From: Prostheceraeus crozeri
Taxonomy: Eukaryota > Platyhelminthes > Polycladida > Euryleptidae
Assembly (NCBI GenBank): GCA_907163375.1
Contig: CAJQUW010016962.1
Location: forward strand, 184,501-248,500
Length of the DNA stretch: 64,000 nt
Direction: 5' to 3'
The notes under the pieces: model-generated
Seen by the model: the letters and a program-made list of their open reading frames with translations, nothing else
Databases searched by the model: none
Told to the model about the DNA's origin: nothing
Translations under genes and position numbers: made by a program
Part shown: in pieces, positions 32,133-44,369 of the stretch
Layout: each line of letters opens with the position of its first letter
Numbering within the stretch: the stretch's first letter is position 1

Positions 32133-32554
32133 TCTTCCATTTTTAAAGAAATATCTTTTAGGACACATGATATATTTTAAAAACCTAAAAAACGTCTAAA
32201 CTCATGAATTTGAAATTCTCTACTTTTTATGATTTTCGGTGTCTGAAACGGTCATGATTTTGGGGGTTGAAATCGAAAACGAAGGTTTTTTTCTAGGGCT
32301 TCGCCCGATTGTAATTCTCAAATTTTGAGATTTTGAAAAATTTGAAAAATTGTGGTATTTTTTAAAAAACGCTTAAATTTTCGCCCCTTCGACCTTCGGC
32401 CACGTGAAATTTGAAGTCTACCTAAATTTTTGAAATGTGTTTGAAATTTTGATTTTTTGAAAAAACCCGCATAAAGTTGGTGACATCCGGCGCAAAGCGA
32501 AGCGAAGCAAAGCGGAAGCGAAGCGTCGCGCCGGATGTCACACTATAAACTACT
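32133..32554 (-). repeat. Right terminal inverted repeat, copy 1 (noisy)
   Basis: Complementary to 15093-15493 with scattered small differences, ending CACTATAAACTACT directly before GCTGAG. Confidence 0.9.
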
Positions 32555-32676
32555 GCTGAGTGTTTTTAGCGAGTGTGTGCTCATTGGAATTGAAGAAAGT
32601 GTTTTATGTGTCATCTGCATACATCACCAATTTTTAACTCACTAGGCAGTACTGGCGAAGGTCGTTGATGTACAGC
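32555..32676 (-). mobile_element. Short LINE fragment repeated beside the gap
   Basis: Begins with the target duplication GCTGAG and matches 50074-50180 (the LINE reverse transcriptase just outside copy 2) with small noisy differences, then runs into the gap. It shows that copy 1 and copy 2 have the same right flank. Confidence 0.9.
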
Positions 32677-32776
32677 NNNNNNNNNNNNNNNNNNNNNNNN
32701 NNNNNNNNNNNNNNNNNNNNNNNNNNNNNNNNNNNNNNNNNNNNNNNNNNNNNNNNNNNNNNNNNNNNNNNNNNNN
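32677..32776. other. Assembly gap, exactly 100 N
   Basis: One hundred N characters, the usual placeholder for a scaffold join of unknown size. Sequence on both sides is noisier than elsewhere. Confidence 0.98.
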
Positions 32777-33214
32777 AGTAGTTTTATAGTGTGACAATCC
32801 GGCCGCGAACGCTTCGCTTTCGCTTTGCTTCGCATTCGCTTTCTCTTTGCCGCCCGGATGTCACACTTTTGCGGGTTTTTTTTCATTCAAAAAATCAAAA
32901 TTTCAAAAATTGTCAAAAATTTAGGTAGACTTCAAATTTCACGTGGCCGAAGGTCGAAGGGCGCGAAAAATTTAAGCGTTTTTAAAAATACCCAATTTTC
33001 AAATTTTTTCAAAATCTCAAAAAATTTGAGAATTACAAACGGCGAAGCCCTAGAAACCTTCGGTTCGATTTTCACTCCCCAAAATCATGACCGTTCCAGG
33101 ACACCGAAAATCATAAAAAGTTGAGAATTTCAAATTCATGAGTTTATTAGACGTTTTTTTAGGTTATTTAAAATATATCATGTGTCTAAAAATAGTATTC
33201 TTTAAAAGTGGAAG
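32777..33214 (+). repeat. Left terminal inverted repeat, copy 2 (noisy)
   Basis: Same sequence as 15093-15493 with many small differences. It starts AGTAGTT at the first base after the gap. The duplicate fragment of the membrane-protein gene start follows at ~33209-33281. Confidence 0.9.
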
Positions 33215-33342
33215 AAACAAAAGTGGAAGATAACAGCAAGAATATAATCCTTCAATATCATCATGAACGTAGTTCTGCTATACCCTAACCCCCTCCCTTC
33301 TGTCTTCTAGGGGTCCCTTAAGAAATTTTTTTTTATTATAAA

Positions 33343-33841
33343 ATGAGCAACATAAATAAGTTCTTTTTAAATTATATGGAACGCAAACTACGACAAATTT
33401 CGACCTAAAGAAAATCGCAAAGAATGAATTAGGACATAAAAGAATTTATCATGTTCTCATGAGAGCCGAATTACAATTCCTAAAAAATAGCCAAGCAGGA
33501 ACCTTCAGTTTCCCGGAACAAAGTATTCCATCAATAACTGGTAAATTTCGTACAAATCTCCATACGTCAGATGAAAAAGGCGGTAACATTGGTCAGCAGG
33601 TATGTCTAATAAAAATGGAGATAATTACTATTTTGACTCATACGGTCTTCCACCTACAAACGAAGTTAAAAAATTACTTGAAAATGGAACTTATAATACA
33701 TTTCAAATTCAAAAACCGGGAACTACTTACTGTGGTCAATTATGTCTTTATGTTTTATTTAAATTACAAAAAGGAGTATCATTTCTTGATATTATGTTAG
33801 AATTGAATAATAAAAATAATAATAATAATAATGATAATTAA
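33343..33841 (+). pseudogene. Adenain-like protease, copy 2
   Basis: Counterpart of 15608-16092, with FDSYGLPPTNEV and YCGQLC visible in its second half. The first part lies in noisy sequence and the gene is broken in several places. Confidence 0.75.
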
Positions 33842-33845
33842 AAAG

Positions 33846-35197
33846 CTAAAGCTCAGTTCGTTGTAATTCATTTTGATAAAAACGACCTCTGATATCCTCA
33901 TTATCTAAATCTTTAATTTCATAAGTAAACGGATAAGTTGGATTTATTTTACAAATTTCAAATATTTCTTTAGTCCAATAGCCAACAAAGCCTTTTTCAA
34001 ATTTATTCTTATATTTAAATATTCTAACTCTATCTCCAATTTTAAATTTCGGCTTAAGTTTCTGCAAATTCGGATTACTCTCATTCAAATTATTATTCTC
34101 GAATATTTTCTTTCGTGTCAAATCAGGGTCGTCAGAAGCATTCTTTGGAGTTTCTTCAATACCAGAATGAACTTTATTATTGTACTCTTCTACAACTCCT
34201 GGTAATATCTTCAACCATTTCTGATTTCTTTGCTCAGTAAATTTCTTGAATAATTTTTTTTTAACGTCCGATTGAATCTTTCTATCACTACAGCTTTTCC
34301 AGCGTTTTCAGTTGAATAAACAGTTTCAAATAGTGGCTGAACGTTTCGGTTATAAAATTCCGACCCTTTATCAACAAACAATTTTTTTTGGCTTTCTCTT
34401 ACTTTCTTTAAAGATTTCTTCAAACGCATATTTAACTGATAGACCACATTTTTTAAAGGCTTTACCCAAGAGTATCGTGTATATAAATCTATAACGGTCA
34501 ATGCGTATTTGTAGTCCCTTTCATTCGGCATATGAATAAGATCAGCACTCCAAATATCATCTTTATTAAATACTTTTACCTTCAATAAATATTTAGGCCT
34601 TCTGTATTCTTTATGAATTTCAGACGCATAGCGTCCTAGGTCATTCGACATTTCGGAGGCGTAGGTTCGAGCGTTGCTCTCAGACAGCTTTGCTGTCGTT
34701 TCATTTAAACCCTGACCGAATAATATTTTAGCTTGTAAAGCTTTCTTAACAAACATTCTTTCAATTTTTTCTCTAAATGTAGGATTTTGAATACTATCTA
34801 ATTCTTGAATCATCTTCTTATCAGCTGCATGTCGAGAACTTAGATCATGATTTCGATAAGCTAAATCATGCCTGTAAGCTGCGGCATCTACTCTATTTAT
34901 TGGTTCTTCACCTGGTTTCGGATTATTATTCTCATCTCGTCTTATATCTAATCGAGTTCCTGGACCAGTATATGAATGACCAGGAAGATGTTTTTCTTTC
35001 GAATATTTACTCCAAATAAATCCAGGAAAGTTTTCTAATGTTTTTTGTATATCACCACCGAAGTGGTATGGAACTTTGTTCTTGTCACCTCCAATATGCT
35101 GACAATGTGAGTTTTTATTTTTGTTTAATAGATAATTCAATAAATCTAAATTAGAAATTTTTAATTTAATTAAATTTTCGGAATTTGTGGAATTCAT
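33846..35197 (-). pseudogene. PLA2-like/integrase fusion, copy 2
   Basis: Same two modules as 16097-17452: PLA2 motifs YTGPGT and HDLAY, integrase motifs WSADL, LFVDKGSEF and VIERFN, and the SH3/chromo-like end. That the fusion is also read through from PLA2 into the integrase core here argues that it is real. Broken, with about two or three breaks. Confidence 0.83.
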
Positions 35198-35249
35198 TTT
35201 AAAAGATTAAAATAAATGTTTACCTTATGGACCAAAGGTCCTGAGGTTA

Positions 35250-35612
35250 TTACCTTATCATACTAGGACTTAGATATATTCCAGAACCATCTTTAGTTTC
35301 TTTAATTTCAATTAAATCATCAACATTGTGGAGAATATTTTTAAGAACTCGTTTTCCTTCATCAACTAATTTTAATTTACTAATAAAATTATCTACTATT
35401 CCTTCTCCCCTAGCAACTTTCTCTAACTCTCTATTATGACGTTTTTGTTCTTCTAATGCTGCCTTCTCTGATTTATTTTTATTTACTGCTTGAACAATAC
35501 CAGCTGTCCCACCTGCAACACTTCCTGCGGCTGCTATGCCACCTATTATTAGTGGAATTAATGGGAGAATCCCGCCATTCTTTTCTTCTTGTAATTGAAT
35601 ATTCTCTATCAT
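35250..35612 (-). CDS. Small glycine-rich hydrophobic protein, copy 2
   Basis: Identical in sequence to the 120-residue protein at 17505-17867. Whole frame. Confidence 0.65.
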   Translation of the reverse strand: MIENIQLQEEKNGGILPLIPLIIGGIAAAGSVAGGTAGIVQAVNKNKSEKAALEEQKRHNRELEKVARGEGIVDNFISKLKLVDEGKRVLKNILHNVDDLIEIKETKDGSGIYLSPSMIR

Positions 35613-35620
35613 TGGTTTAC

Positions 35621-35731
35621 TTATGTAATACTTTTTTTGTTAATCGTAATAGTTTTAGGGGTATTTTTGTCAACAATATTACGTAATTTTAATTCAACAG
35701 TTTTATTATTATTACCTTTCGCTTGCGACAT
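35621..35731 (-). CDS. 36-aa basic peptide, copy 2
   Basis: Identical to 17876-17986, with the same start context and spacing to the next gene. Confidence 0.45.
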   Translation of the reverse strand: MSQAKGNNNKTVELKLRNIVDKNTPKTITINKKSIT

Positions 35732-35744
35732 TTTTAATAAAAAA

Positions 35745-35945
35745 ATTTTAGATAGGAATTTTTAATCTATTCTAGTTATGAAAAAATTTCAAGTTACATA
35801 AAAAATTTTAAGTTACCAAAAAATTTTAATCTATTCTAGTTATTAAAAAATGTCAAGTTACCAAAAAATTTTAATCTATTCTAGTTCTGAAAAAATTTTA
35901 AGTTAAGAATTTTTAATCTATTCTAGTTATGAAAAAATTTTAATT
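35745..35945. repeat. AT-rich tandem repeats, copy 2
   Basis: Counterpart of 18000-18195, four units containing ATCTATTCTAGTT. Confidence 0.75.
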
Positions 35946-35984
35946 AACTTATCAGAGCGAAGCTCCTCTGGCTTTAGCCTATCC

Positions 35985-37296
35985 TTACCATCTTCCATTA
36001 AGAATTTCAATAGAATATTTTACATCTTCTAGCAATAAACCATAAGCCATCAATGAAGTTGTGGAATCTTTCTTTTCAATATTAATTGTTACATCACAAC
36101 CAGTCTTGATAATATCTTCAGATTGTGCACTTAAATCGAAACAGAAAACAGGATATAAATGTCTCCAATCTCCAGGAGTTAATTGTGGTTCAACTCCAAA
36201 TTCTGTACAAAGATTTCGATAACAATCATATCCTTCCATAAATTGATTATTGGTATCATCGAATCTTAATGGATCAATTGGATATCGGGTTTGATTTAAT
36301 GAAACTTGTAAACTTCGAATTGTATTAATATGAAAAATATTGTTGTTCTTATCAAAACTTGGAGAATTATTTCTTTGAAATGTTAGTAATAAATATCTTG
36401 GAGTATTCGCAGTTCTAGTAAAATGCCAGTTAAATCTTTGTTCGGAAAAAAGTTACTGAACTTTAGAAAATTTACTGGAATTGGTTTGTTAGTAATTAAT
36501 CTTTTTGCAATGGCTGTTTCAACCTCTAAACTAGGAGTAATATGCTTAATCCACCATTCAAGTCTATCAATTTTTAAATATGCTTTTTTCCCAGTCTTAC
36601 CAAAAAAGATTAATTCATTATTTGCTGTACGATGAATTATTAATTTAAATTTTAATTGATATGATATTTTATCATAATCTAAATATCCGAATAATGGAGA
36701 CAATGACCAATTTACTGTCTGTTTACTTTTTTGTTAAATTCACGTCTTTCTTTATATGCATCATTATTTGTTTTATTTAAATGTTTTGCAATATTTTCTA
36801 CATCTTTCGCAATTCCTGCGGCATCTGTTCCAGCGTGAGTTAAATCATCAACAATTATACCATCATTAGTATCAGGAAACCAACCTTCGATTTCATACTT
36901 TTTATTATTTTCACCAATTGTTACAAATCTAAGCATTGTATCAATTACACCTGGAGAATCACTTATTGTTTCTATATTTTGAGTTGCAACATCTAAACGC
37001 ATTTGTGTAAATAATCTTGGAAAAAAATTATTCTCTAATGCAATATTATCGGTTTCTGGTAATGGTGTTGTAAAATTAGCATCACTATATAAAGAATATT
37101 CACAATGTAAAAACGAATCAGGTAAATATATATAACTCTGCTGATTATCAACTTCAAAAATTAAATCACCTCCAGTATTTACTCTACTGGAAGATCCGGG
37201 ATTCATAGCAATTCTTATATAGTCATTCTTTTTTTGATTATTACTGACGAACGGAAGATCGTCTAATCTAAATTTATTTTCGATAAGCGAAGACAT
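35985..37296 (-). pseudogene. Major capsid protein, copy 2
   Basis: Counterpart of 18229-19552 with the same double-jelly-roll signatures. Broken, with about three breaks. Confidence 0.83.
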
Positions 37297-37364
37297 TTTT
37301 ATAAAAAATAATTTGACTTTTTGTTTTTCTCACAGACAGAAAAAAATTTTACTAAAATATAATT

Positions 37365-37862
37365 TTAGAATTTTGCTAGACCATTACCTCTTATTTCTTC
37401 AATTGTTTTTTCATTATGTTTACTATCAGACGGAGCTCCGCTCCTCAAGGTTTCCCCAACAGCTATGTTAGCAATTTTATTTTTTGTTTCCTGTGAAAGT
37501 TTTTTTAAATTTTTTAGTTCTTCAGAATCATTCCTAAGTTTACGAATAGCTTCTAGTTGTTTTAATTCGTTTTGAGACTTGACAGCATTTGATATTGCAC
37601 TAGCTGTACTACCTATAGCAGCTGCTCCTTTTGCAGCAGATGTAATCAAATCTTTATTATTTTTAATTAAGTTAACGATACTACCAATACCAGAGAAGAT
37701 GCCATCCCCTTCTTTTTGGACGGCACCTGCGGTGCCTAGGAACTTTTGTGTTCCGACAGTTTCTACACTATCATAATGGTACACAGGTTTCTGAGATGGT
37801 TCATGAGCAATTTTATTATTTGATGCAAAATGTTTAAGATTGTGTTTATAAATTATAGGCAT
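37365..37862 (-). CDS. Small virion-type protein (165 aa), copy 2
   Basis: Same protein as 19623-20120, including the amphipathic alanine/glycine segment and the GC hairpins encoded within it. Whole frame. Confidence 0.6.
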   Translation of the reverse strand: MPIIYKHNLKHFASNNKIAHEPSQKPVYHYDSVETVGTQKFLGTAGAVQKEGDGIFSGIGSIVNLIKNNKDLITSAAKGAAAIGSTASAISNAVKSQNELKQLEAIRKLRNDSEELKNLKKLSQETKNKIANIAVGETLRSGAPSDSKHNEKTIEEIRGNGLAKF

Positions 37863-37904
37863 TTTTTAGGATTAAATTTGACTTTTGGGAAAAATATCTA
37901 CGTG

Positions 37905-38793
37905 TTAAGATTTACGTTTGTGAATGGACAACAACTTCGAGATAACTTTATTAATTGACTGTTGCACTTTATCTATTGCGTCAAGCAGCGTGTGATGTAC
38001 TTTAATTTCTTTTCTATTAACTTGCATTTTCACCTGATTCATCTTCAACGCCGTTTTAAGTGCATTTAACTTAATTTTAAGAACATCTAATTGTCTTTTA
38101 ACAGAATCTAACTGTTCTTTATTTTCTTTAGAGTTTTCTTGTAAATTTTTCTTTAATTCATTTTCTAAATTGATTTTAAGAGTTTTCATTTTATCAACTT
38201 TTTGATTAAGTGAGTTTACTTCATTTATTATTCTATTCATCTTTTTCATTTGTTGAGTAATTTTAGAACTTAATTCATCAACACTTTTTTGGAATGTAGT
38301 TTGTAACTGCTTTAAATTTTTTTTAATTCTTTCAGGAATTTTTTCTATTTCATCTTCTAATTGTTCTTTTAACATTTTTATCTGATGTTTATTTTTAATG
38401 AGTGCAGATTTTAAATTTATAGAAAGTAATATTAAAATTTTTGATTGTTCTGAAATCTTTTTTAAAAGTTTTGCTATATCTGCTTCTAGCTCTCTATCCT
38501 TTTTATCAAGTTTTTAATAATTTTTCGTTTAATGATTTGTCATTAAGTTTTAGCAACTTTAATTCATTCATCAGTGGAACCAAAACATCGTTTATATATT
38601 TTTCTTTTAAGTCATTGATTTGTGTATCAACATATTGTTTATTTGTCAACTCTGTATTTTGTTGTGGAAGAATAGAAAGATGCAATGGACCAGATAAAAC
38701 GTCTCCAGTTTTCATGATATAATTTTCTATCTCTATTTCTAATTCACGATTATTCGGGATATATGCACCTCCACCAACATTTGGTAACATCAT
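37905..38793 (-). pseudogene. Coiled-coil fibre-like protein, copy 2
   Basis: Counterpart of 20163-21050, with the SGPLHL...NKQYVD motif near the N-terminus and the long coiled coil. Broken, with about one break. Confidence 0.62.
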
Positions 38794-38891
38794 TTTTAAA
38801 ACAATAAAAAAATAAAATTTTTTCTAATAAAAATAAAAAAATAAAATTTTTTCTAATAAAAATAAAAATTTTTTCTAATAAAAATAAAAAA

Positions 38892-40168
38892 ATGGAAAAT
38901 CCAAATTTAAAAAAATTATATTCGCCCGCATCATCCTGTTCTTCTTATTCGACGAGATCAACGGGATTTGAAAATAAATGTTTTGATAATAATAATAATA
39001 ATAATAATCCATGTATAGATGTTAATATTTTATTTCAATTACAAACCGAAATATTTAGAGAACAAACAAAAGGTTTACCTTCTATAGAAACTAATTATTG
39101 TTTATTTCCAGGTGAACCATTTATTAAATTTATGGAGATTGTAAGTAAATATAATGATGTAGCTTATGTTGAATTAAATAAAGAAAATATGGTTATAATA
39201 GGCCATAATAATGTTTATGGATTTATTAGAGCAGTGTTACCAATTAGTAATACTGATTGGATAGAAACTAAAATTATCAATTATATCAATATTAAAGAAT
39301 TAGTTAAAAATTAAAATCTTTTTCGAAAGAAAAAATTAGATTATTTGTTGACGATCAAAATCAATATAACATTCACATAGAGAGTAAAAAACATAATGAA
39401 GAATTATTATGTCAAGTTTATTATAGAGACACAATTTATAAACAAGAAACATTAGAAATGCCCCAAAGATATGATGATGATACTTATATAGGATTATATT
39501 CAAACTTAAATATTAATTTGTTAAAATCTTATATAAATGGTTTAGCTCAACAAGAGAAAATTTATATGTGGACAACACCTTATACTATTAACAATGACCA
39601 TAATCATAATAATCCTCTGAATCATATTGAAGAAACTGATAATATAAATGATGATTCTGAAACATCTGAAAAAGGTGTAAATGGTAAAAAAGATTATAAA
39701 AATATTAGTAATTATAAAAATTTATCTAAATTTCATTTTCTTACAATTGAAAATAATAATGATGGTATAGTTGAAGATACTGTTAGACAACTATGTGTTG
39801 GGTCTACAAAATTTAAATTAGGATTTACATCTAATCAATTTAAAATTTTATCATCTTTAATAAAAACTAAAAGTGATACAGATTATGGTGGTGTTATTAA
39901 ATTTTCCAAAAAAGATCAAATACCAATATTTTTCTCTATTATATTATTATCAGATAAAAGATGTAATTTAGAGTTAGATATTCCAATAAGAGAATGGTAT
40001 CCTATCAGGAAAAGGTATCCAATCCCAAAAAGTGTAATTTATGATGTTGAAGAAACAATTTATGATGATGATGAAGAATCAATTGATGATGATGATGATG
40101 AAGAATCAATAGTTAGTGAAAATAAATTTAAATTATCTTTTGATAAAACATTATATGATGCAACTTAA
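38892..40168 (+). pseudogene. Unknown acidic-tailed protein (425 aa type), copy 2
   Basis: Counterpart of 21148-22425, same Asn run, two folded-looking regions and Asp/Glu-rich tail. Broken, with about one break. Confidence 0.58.
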
Positions 40169-40224
40169 TATGATAAAACTTAATAGAAAATACCAAAATA
40201 TTTGATAAATATATTTTCATATGT

Positions 40225-40408
40225 AATAAAATTTTTAGATGTAATAAGTTTTTAGATGTAATAAGTTTTTAGATGTAATAAGTTTATAGATGTAATAAAT
40301 TTTTTAGATGTTATAAAATTTTTAGATGTTATAAAATTTTTAGATGTTATAAAATTTTTAGATGTTATAAAATTTTTAGATGTTATAAAATTTTTAGATG
40401 TAATAAAA
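40225..40408. repeat. AT-rich ~20-bp tandem repeats, copy 2
   Basis: About nine TTTTTAGATGTTATAAAA-type units between convergent genes, as at 22475-22662. Confidence 0.85.
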
Positions 40409-40414
40409 AAATTA

Positions 40415-43400
40415 TTATTCCCACGTGTCATCATCATCACTTAAATTACTCTCACTGACGATTGTTTGAAATATTTCAGCTTCAATATCTTCTCCGTTAT
40501 AAGGTAACATAATTTCATTTTCATCAGGTGCTTGACGTTTAAGTATATTTATTTGACCAGAAAATTTTTTTTCTTCAGTATTATTATTTTTATCAGGAAT
40601 ACTAATTCCAGTTTCTAAAGATCTTTTCCATGGTTTATTAACTGTAGTGGATAATGTTTTCCCCGAATATAATTTTAGAAAATCTTCTACTTTTACTTTA
40701 TCTTGTGAATATCCTTTGAATGTTTTCTTTTCACTAAGTCTCCCTTGTTCATCTACAGTAATACAATATTTTATTTTAGGAGCAATAAACATTGCAAAAA
40801 TAATTCCACCATTTCCATAATCATTTTTCCCTTGACACAATTCTCCTCCAACATATCCAGCAGCGTCTAATTTATTAAAGAGCTCATTGGAAATATATAT
40901 TGAATCAGTATCTGTATAATGAATGTATTTTTCTTTGAAACCATTAATTTCTAAAATAAAGTTATTCATGATTCTTCTAGAGTGAGAAAGAATGAAAGAA
41001 CCTAAGTGTGATGGCATGAATGACGTCTTCCCATCTTTTACAATATTAGTTTTGAGAAATTCATCATCTTTCATTTCTACTTTCGCTAAATATTGTTCAT
41101 CATTTAATTTTTCATAATCTTTTACTTCTTGAGTGAAATTTTTTCTCAATGTATTCTCATTCCATAAATGATATTTAGTGGTTATATCTTTTTGCACAGT
41201 TTTGCCATATAGCGAATTCATCAATAATTTAATTAACTCATCACCTACAGTATTTCCTTCTGTTTTATATCTTTTTCTCAAATTAAAAAGTTTTTCAATA
41301 TAATTTCGAAATGGTGAAACTTGATAATTTTTTTCATAAATTATACCATCAGTAATATGTAAGATTTTTCCCCCACATCTAACAATTTCTTGTATGTCTA
41401 CAGAAGTTAATACATCATAACATATACCATTTCTAAACCTGATTACTTTTACATGAGAATTATTATTTTGATTTTTAACTTTATCTTTTATAGGAACTGG
41501 TTGGAAAAACATATCATTCGGATATTGAAACACAACAGAGAATATTCCAGTTTTAGGTCTAAATGTTTGAGTATTAAATTTATATACTATTTCCCGCTCT
41601 TCTTCTTGACGAAATTTTCTAGCTGATTCAGCTTTAGGGTATTCTGAATTTTCATCATACATAGCTGATGGATATAAAGATGTTGCATCAAAAGCCATTA
41701 GAAATTCATTTTTTTGTTCAAGTAGTTGATTTGAAATTTTCTTACAAATTTCAGTTTTATCTCCTAAATCTCGATACTGTTTCATTAAATCTATTAAATT
41801 ATTTCCAGGGGACAAAGCCCCACCAGCGTAGCGACCAAGGGACAAAGTCCCCCCAGCGCAGCGACCAGGTAAATACTGTTTTAATATTGGTAACAAGATG
41901 CTACAAAATGGCGATATGTATTTTCTTATATTTGCTGAAACTCTTCCACCTTTAACAGATTTTCTAATATAATTTCTAGCCCATAAATCTATATGAGAAT
42001 GAATATTTAAATTGTCATTTTGTACGCTTTTCATCCAACCGTTAAATGTTAAAGCAGAGGATGTCAAATTAGTAGTTATATCTTCACCAACTAAATCTCG
42101 CATAACATTATTATATTTGTAGATACAAAAAGCTAAAGAAAGAATATCGTTAACTAAATATGGTCTCCATTCATTTTCTTTTTCTTTATAATTTTCATGT
42201 GTTATGTCTCCAATTTCATAATTTAATTTACACACATTCGTAGGAATTTTAAAATTCTCACACCATTTAGAAAGACTTGTTTTTACATGTTGATAACTAC
42301 ATTTCATTATAATAGTTTGAAGTGCTAATTTACCTGAAGGTGAATCTTTTTTCATATTGTTTTTAAATCTAAAAGATTTTTGAATGTATCTACTAACACA
42401 TTCAGTTGTATAAGGATTTTGTAATGAAGCAGTCAATATTCCTCTTGAAGTTTTAAGAGGCGGTTTAGATAATTTAAAATTAGCTTTTATCGGAAAATAG
42501 GAATCAAAACCTGATGAATTGTGAGCTATTAAAGTTACTCTCGAATAATTAAATTTTCCAAGAGTTTTAAAAAATTGATGGATCGGACATACGTCCTCTG
42601 GGTTTCCCCCGATCGAACATTCATCATCCTCAGTTCTCGTAAATATTTTCACACAATTTTGTAGTTTATTAAATTCTAATTCAGTTAAATTATTATACTC
42701 ATTAATCTGTTTTTTAAGTTTTTTAATTTCATCTTCATCTTTTGATCGTTTAATTTTAATCATATCACTTAACAAACGTGTTTCTAATTCTTTCAATCTT
42801 TGTTTCGGTAAACAACATATAAATTTATTAAAATTAATAGCTCCTACAGCATAAGGAATAGGATGAGCTGTTGAACAGTTAGGATCAGGAAAAGTTTCGA
42901 GATCCCAAATATATGTTGAACCATAGTCAATTTTTTTCTTTGTTATGATTTTATATGGACGCGTTGTTAGATTTTCATCAGTAACTGTTTTATATATGGG
43001 TTTGAAATTATTTTCAATTTCTCTAATAGCTTTTAATTTATGAGATTTATTAATTAAACAATAGTGACCAATTGTTGAACCTGCGTGAAAATAATTGTAA
43101 TAAACATAATTATGAAACGTTTCAATTCCTCTAGGATTTAAATGACGATTGGCAGGACTATAATATTGAACACATTCTCCAAAATATTTATTGAATTGGG
43201 AAAATTTGCAGTTTGACATTACTCCTGTTCTAGATGTGGCTTTCTCTTTATATAAAAAATTATTAAACATTTCTTTCATAATTTCTCCTTGTTCTTCATT
43301 AAAAACCTCGTAAAACATTATAACATTTAATAAAACAAAAATCTTCAGAAGGAATATAACAATATTCACCGAAATATTCTTTCATTCTATATTTCATATT

Positions 43401-43952
43401 AATCCCTGCCCCTCTATGCGATCTTTGTACTAACTTCATTCCAAAATCTTCATATTTAATATTACCTGTAAAAATCCATTCGTTAGCATCGGATTTCTCA
43501 TCCAGATTCGAAAACCATGTTTCAAATGATTTTTTATTATAGAAGGTTACGTAAAAATTTTGAATTATATTTTCCTGATCTTTAATAACTTTTCCAAGTA
43601 AATTAATAATTTTACCATTTGCTAAAAGTTTCCGCATATCATTTACTACATTAATAAAAGATACATTTTCATATTTAATTTCATTTGGATTAAATAAATT
43701 ACATAAATCATCACCAAGTTCATCCTTAATTCTATCATCAAAAAAGATATCAGTAATAGGGGTTTCTAATATTTCTTTTGTTCCACGTTTCTGTTTTTTA
43801 GTATTCCGTCTAATACTACGCCTAGTACGTTTCTGTTTTTTAATACGTTTACTACGTTTACTATGTTTAATTTGCGCATCAAACTCAGCAGTTTGTTTCT
43901 TGATTAATTCATCAATCCTAGACGTTTGTCCGAGAGACATTTCACGATTCAT
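40415..43952 (-). pseudogene. Protein-primed DNA polymerase B, copy 2
   Basis: Same exonuclease and polymerase motifs as 22671-26208 (YIWDLETF, FDATSLYPSAM, NSLYGKT, YTDTDSIY), the same basic N-terminus and the same GC-rich insert (41805-41869). Broken, with about one break. Confidence 0.88.
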
Positions 43953-44000
43953 ATTTTTTAAAAGAAAAAATGAATTTTACATAGAACCTCGGTTCCGTTT

Positions 44001-44306
44001 TTACATATACACAGGAATATGTAATTGATGTAATGTTTCTAATTCATGTGTTGTTAAATGTTCTTTCTTAACCAACCACCATAAATTATTATACGCCAAA
44101 AATACTCGGAAACTTCTTAAACAAAGTGGAAAGTCTTTTGTTTTAACACACGGTTTAATACCATGTTTTGTTTTATAATCTGTAACGAGCGCTACGTATT
44201 TATGATGATAATAAAATCTAACTTCTTTCTTCGAATTTACAGGATTTGTAGGATGACGATAATCTTTTAAAACTGGTACATGCTCTATCTTATAATCATT
44301 CAACAT
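44001..44306 (-). CDS. Small unknown protein (~101 aa), copy 2
   Basis: Whole frame here: MLNDYKIEHVPV at the start, two aromatic patches (RFYYHHKYVAL, YNNLWWLVKKEHL) and the end HIPVYM. No family recognised. Polymerase is downstream and ATPase upstream on the same strand. Confidence 0.55.
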   Translation of the reverse strand: MLNDYKIEHVPVLKDYRHPTNPVNSKKEVRFYYHHKYVALVTDYKTKHGIKPCVKTKDFPLCLRSFRVFLAYNNLWWLVKKEHLTTHELETLHQLHIPVYM

Positions 44307-44369
44307 ATTTTTTTTAATTTTTATTAACAAAAAATTTATAAGAAAAAATTGTTCGGTCACTCCGTTCGG

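Larger units (their letters stand above)
15093..32554. mobile_element. Polinton-like (adintovirus-like) element, copy 1, broken
   Basis: A 17.5-kb fossil virus-like element, bounded by ~400-bp terminal inverted repeats and a 6-bp target duplication, inserted in a LINE. It holds the Polinton core set: adenain-like protease, integrase, packaging ATPase, protein-primed polymerase B, double-jelly-roll major capsid protein and single-jelly-roll penton-like protein, plus fibre-like, small hydrophobic and membrane proteins. As written about ten breaks are present, many in the stretch before the assembly gap, where sequence quality appears poor. The near-identical terminal repeats suggest a young insertion. 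Copy 2 (32777-50073) is probably the same locus. Confidence 0.92.
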
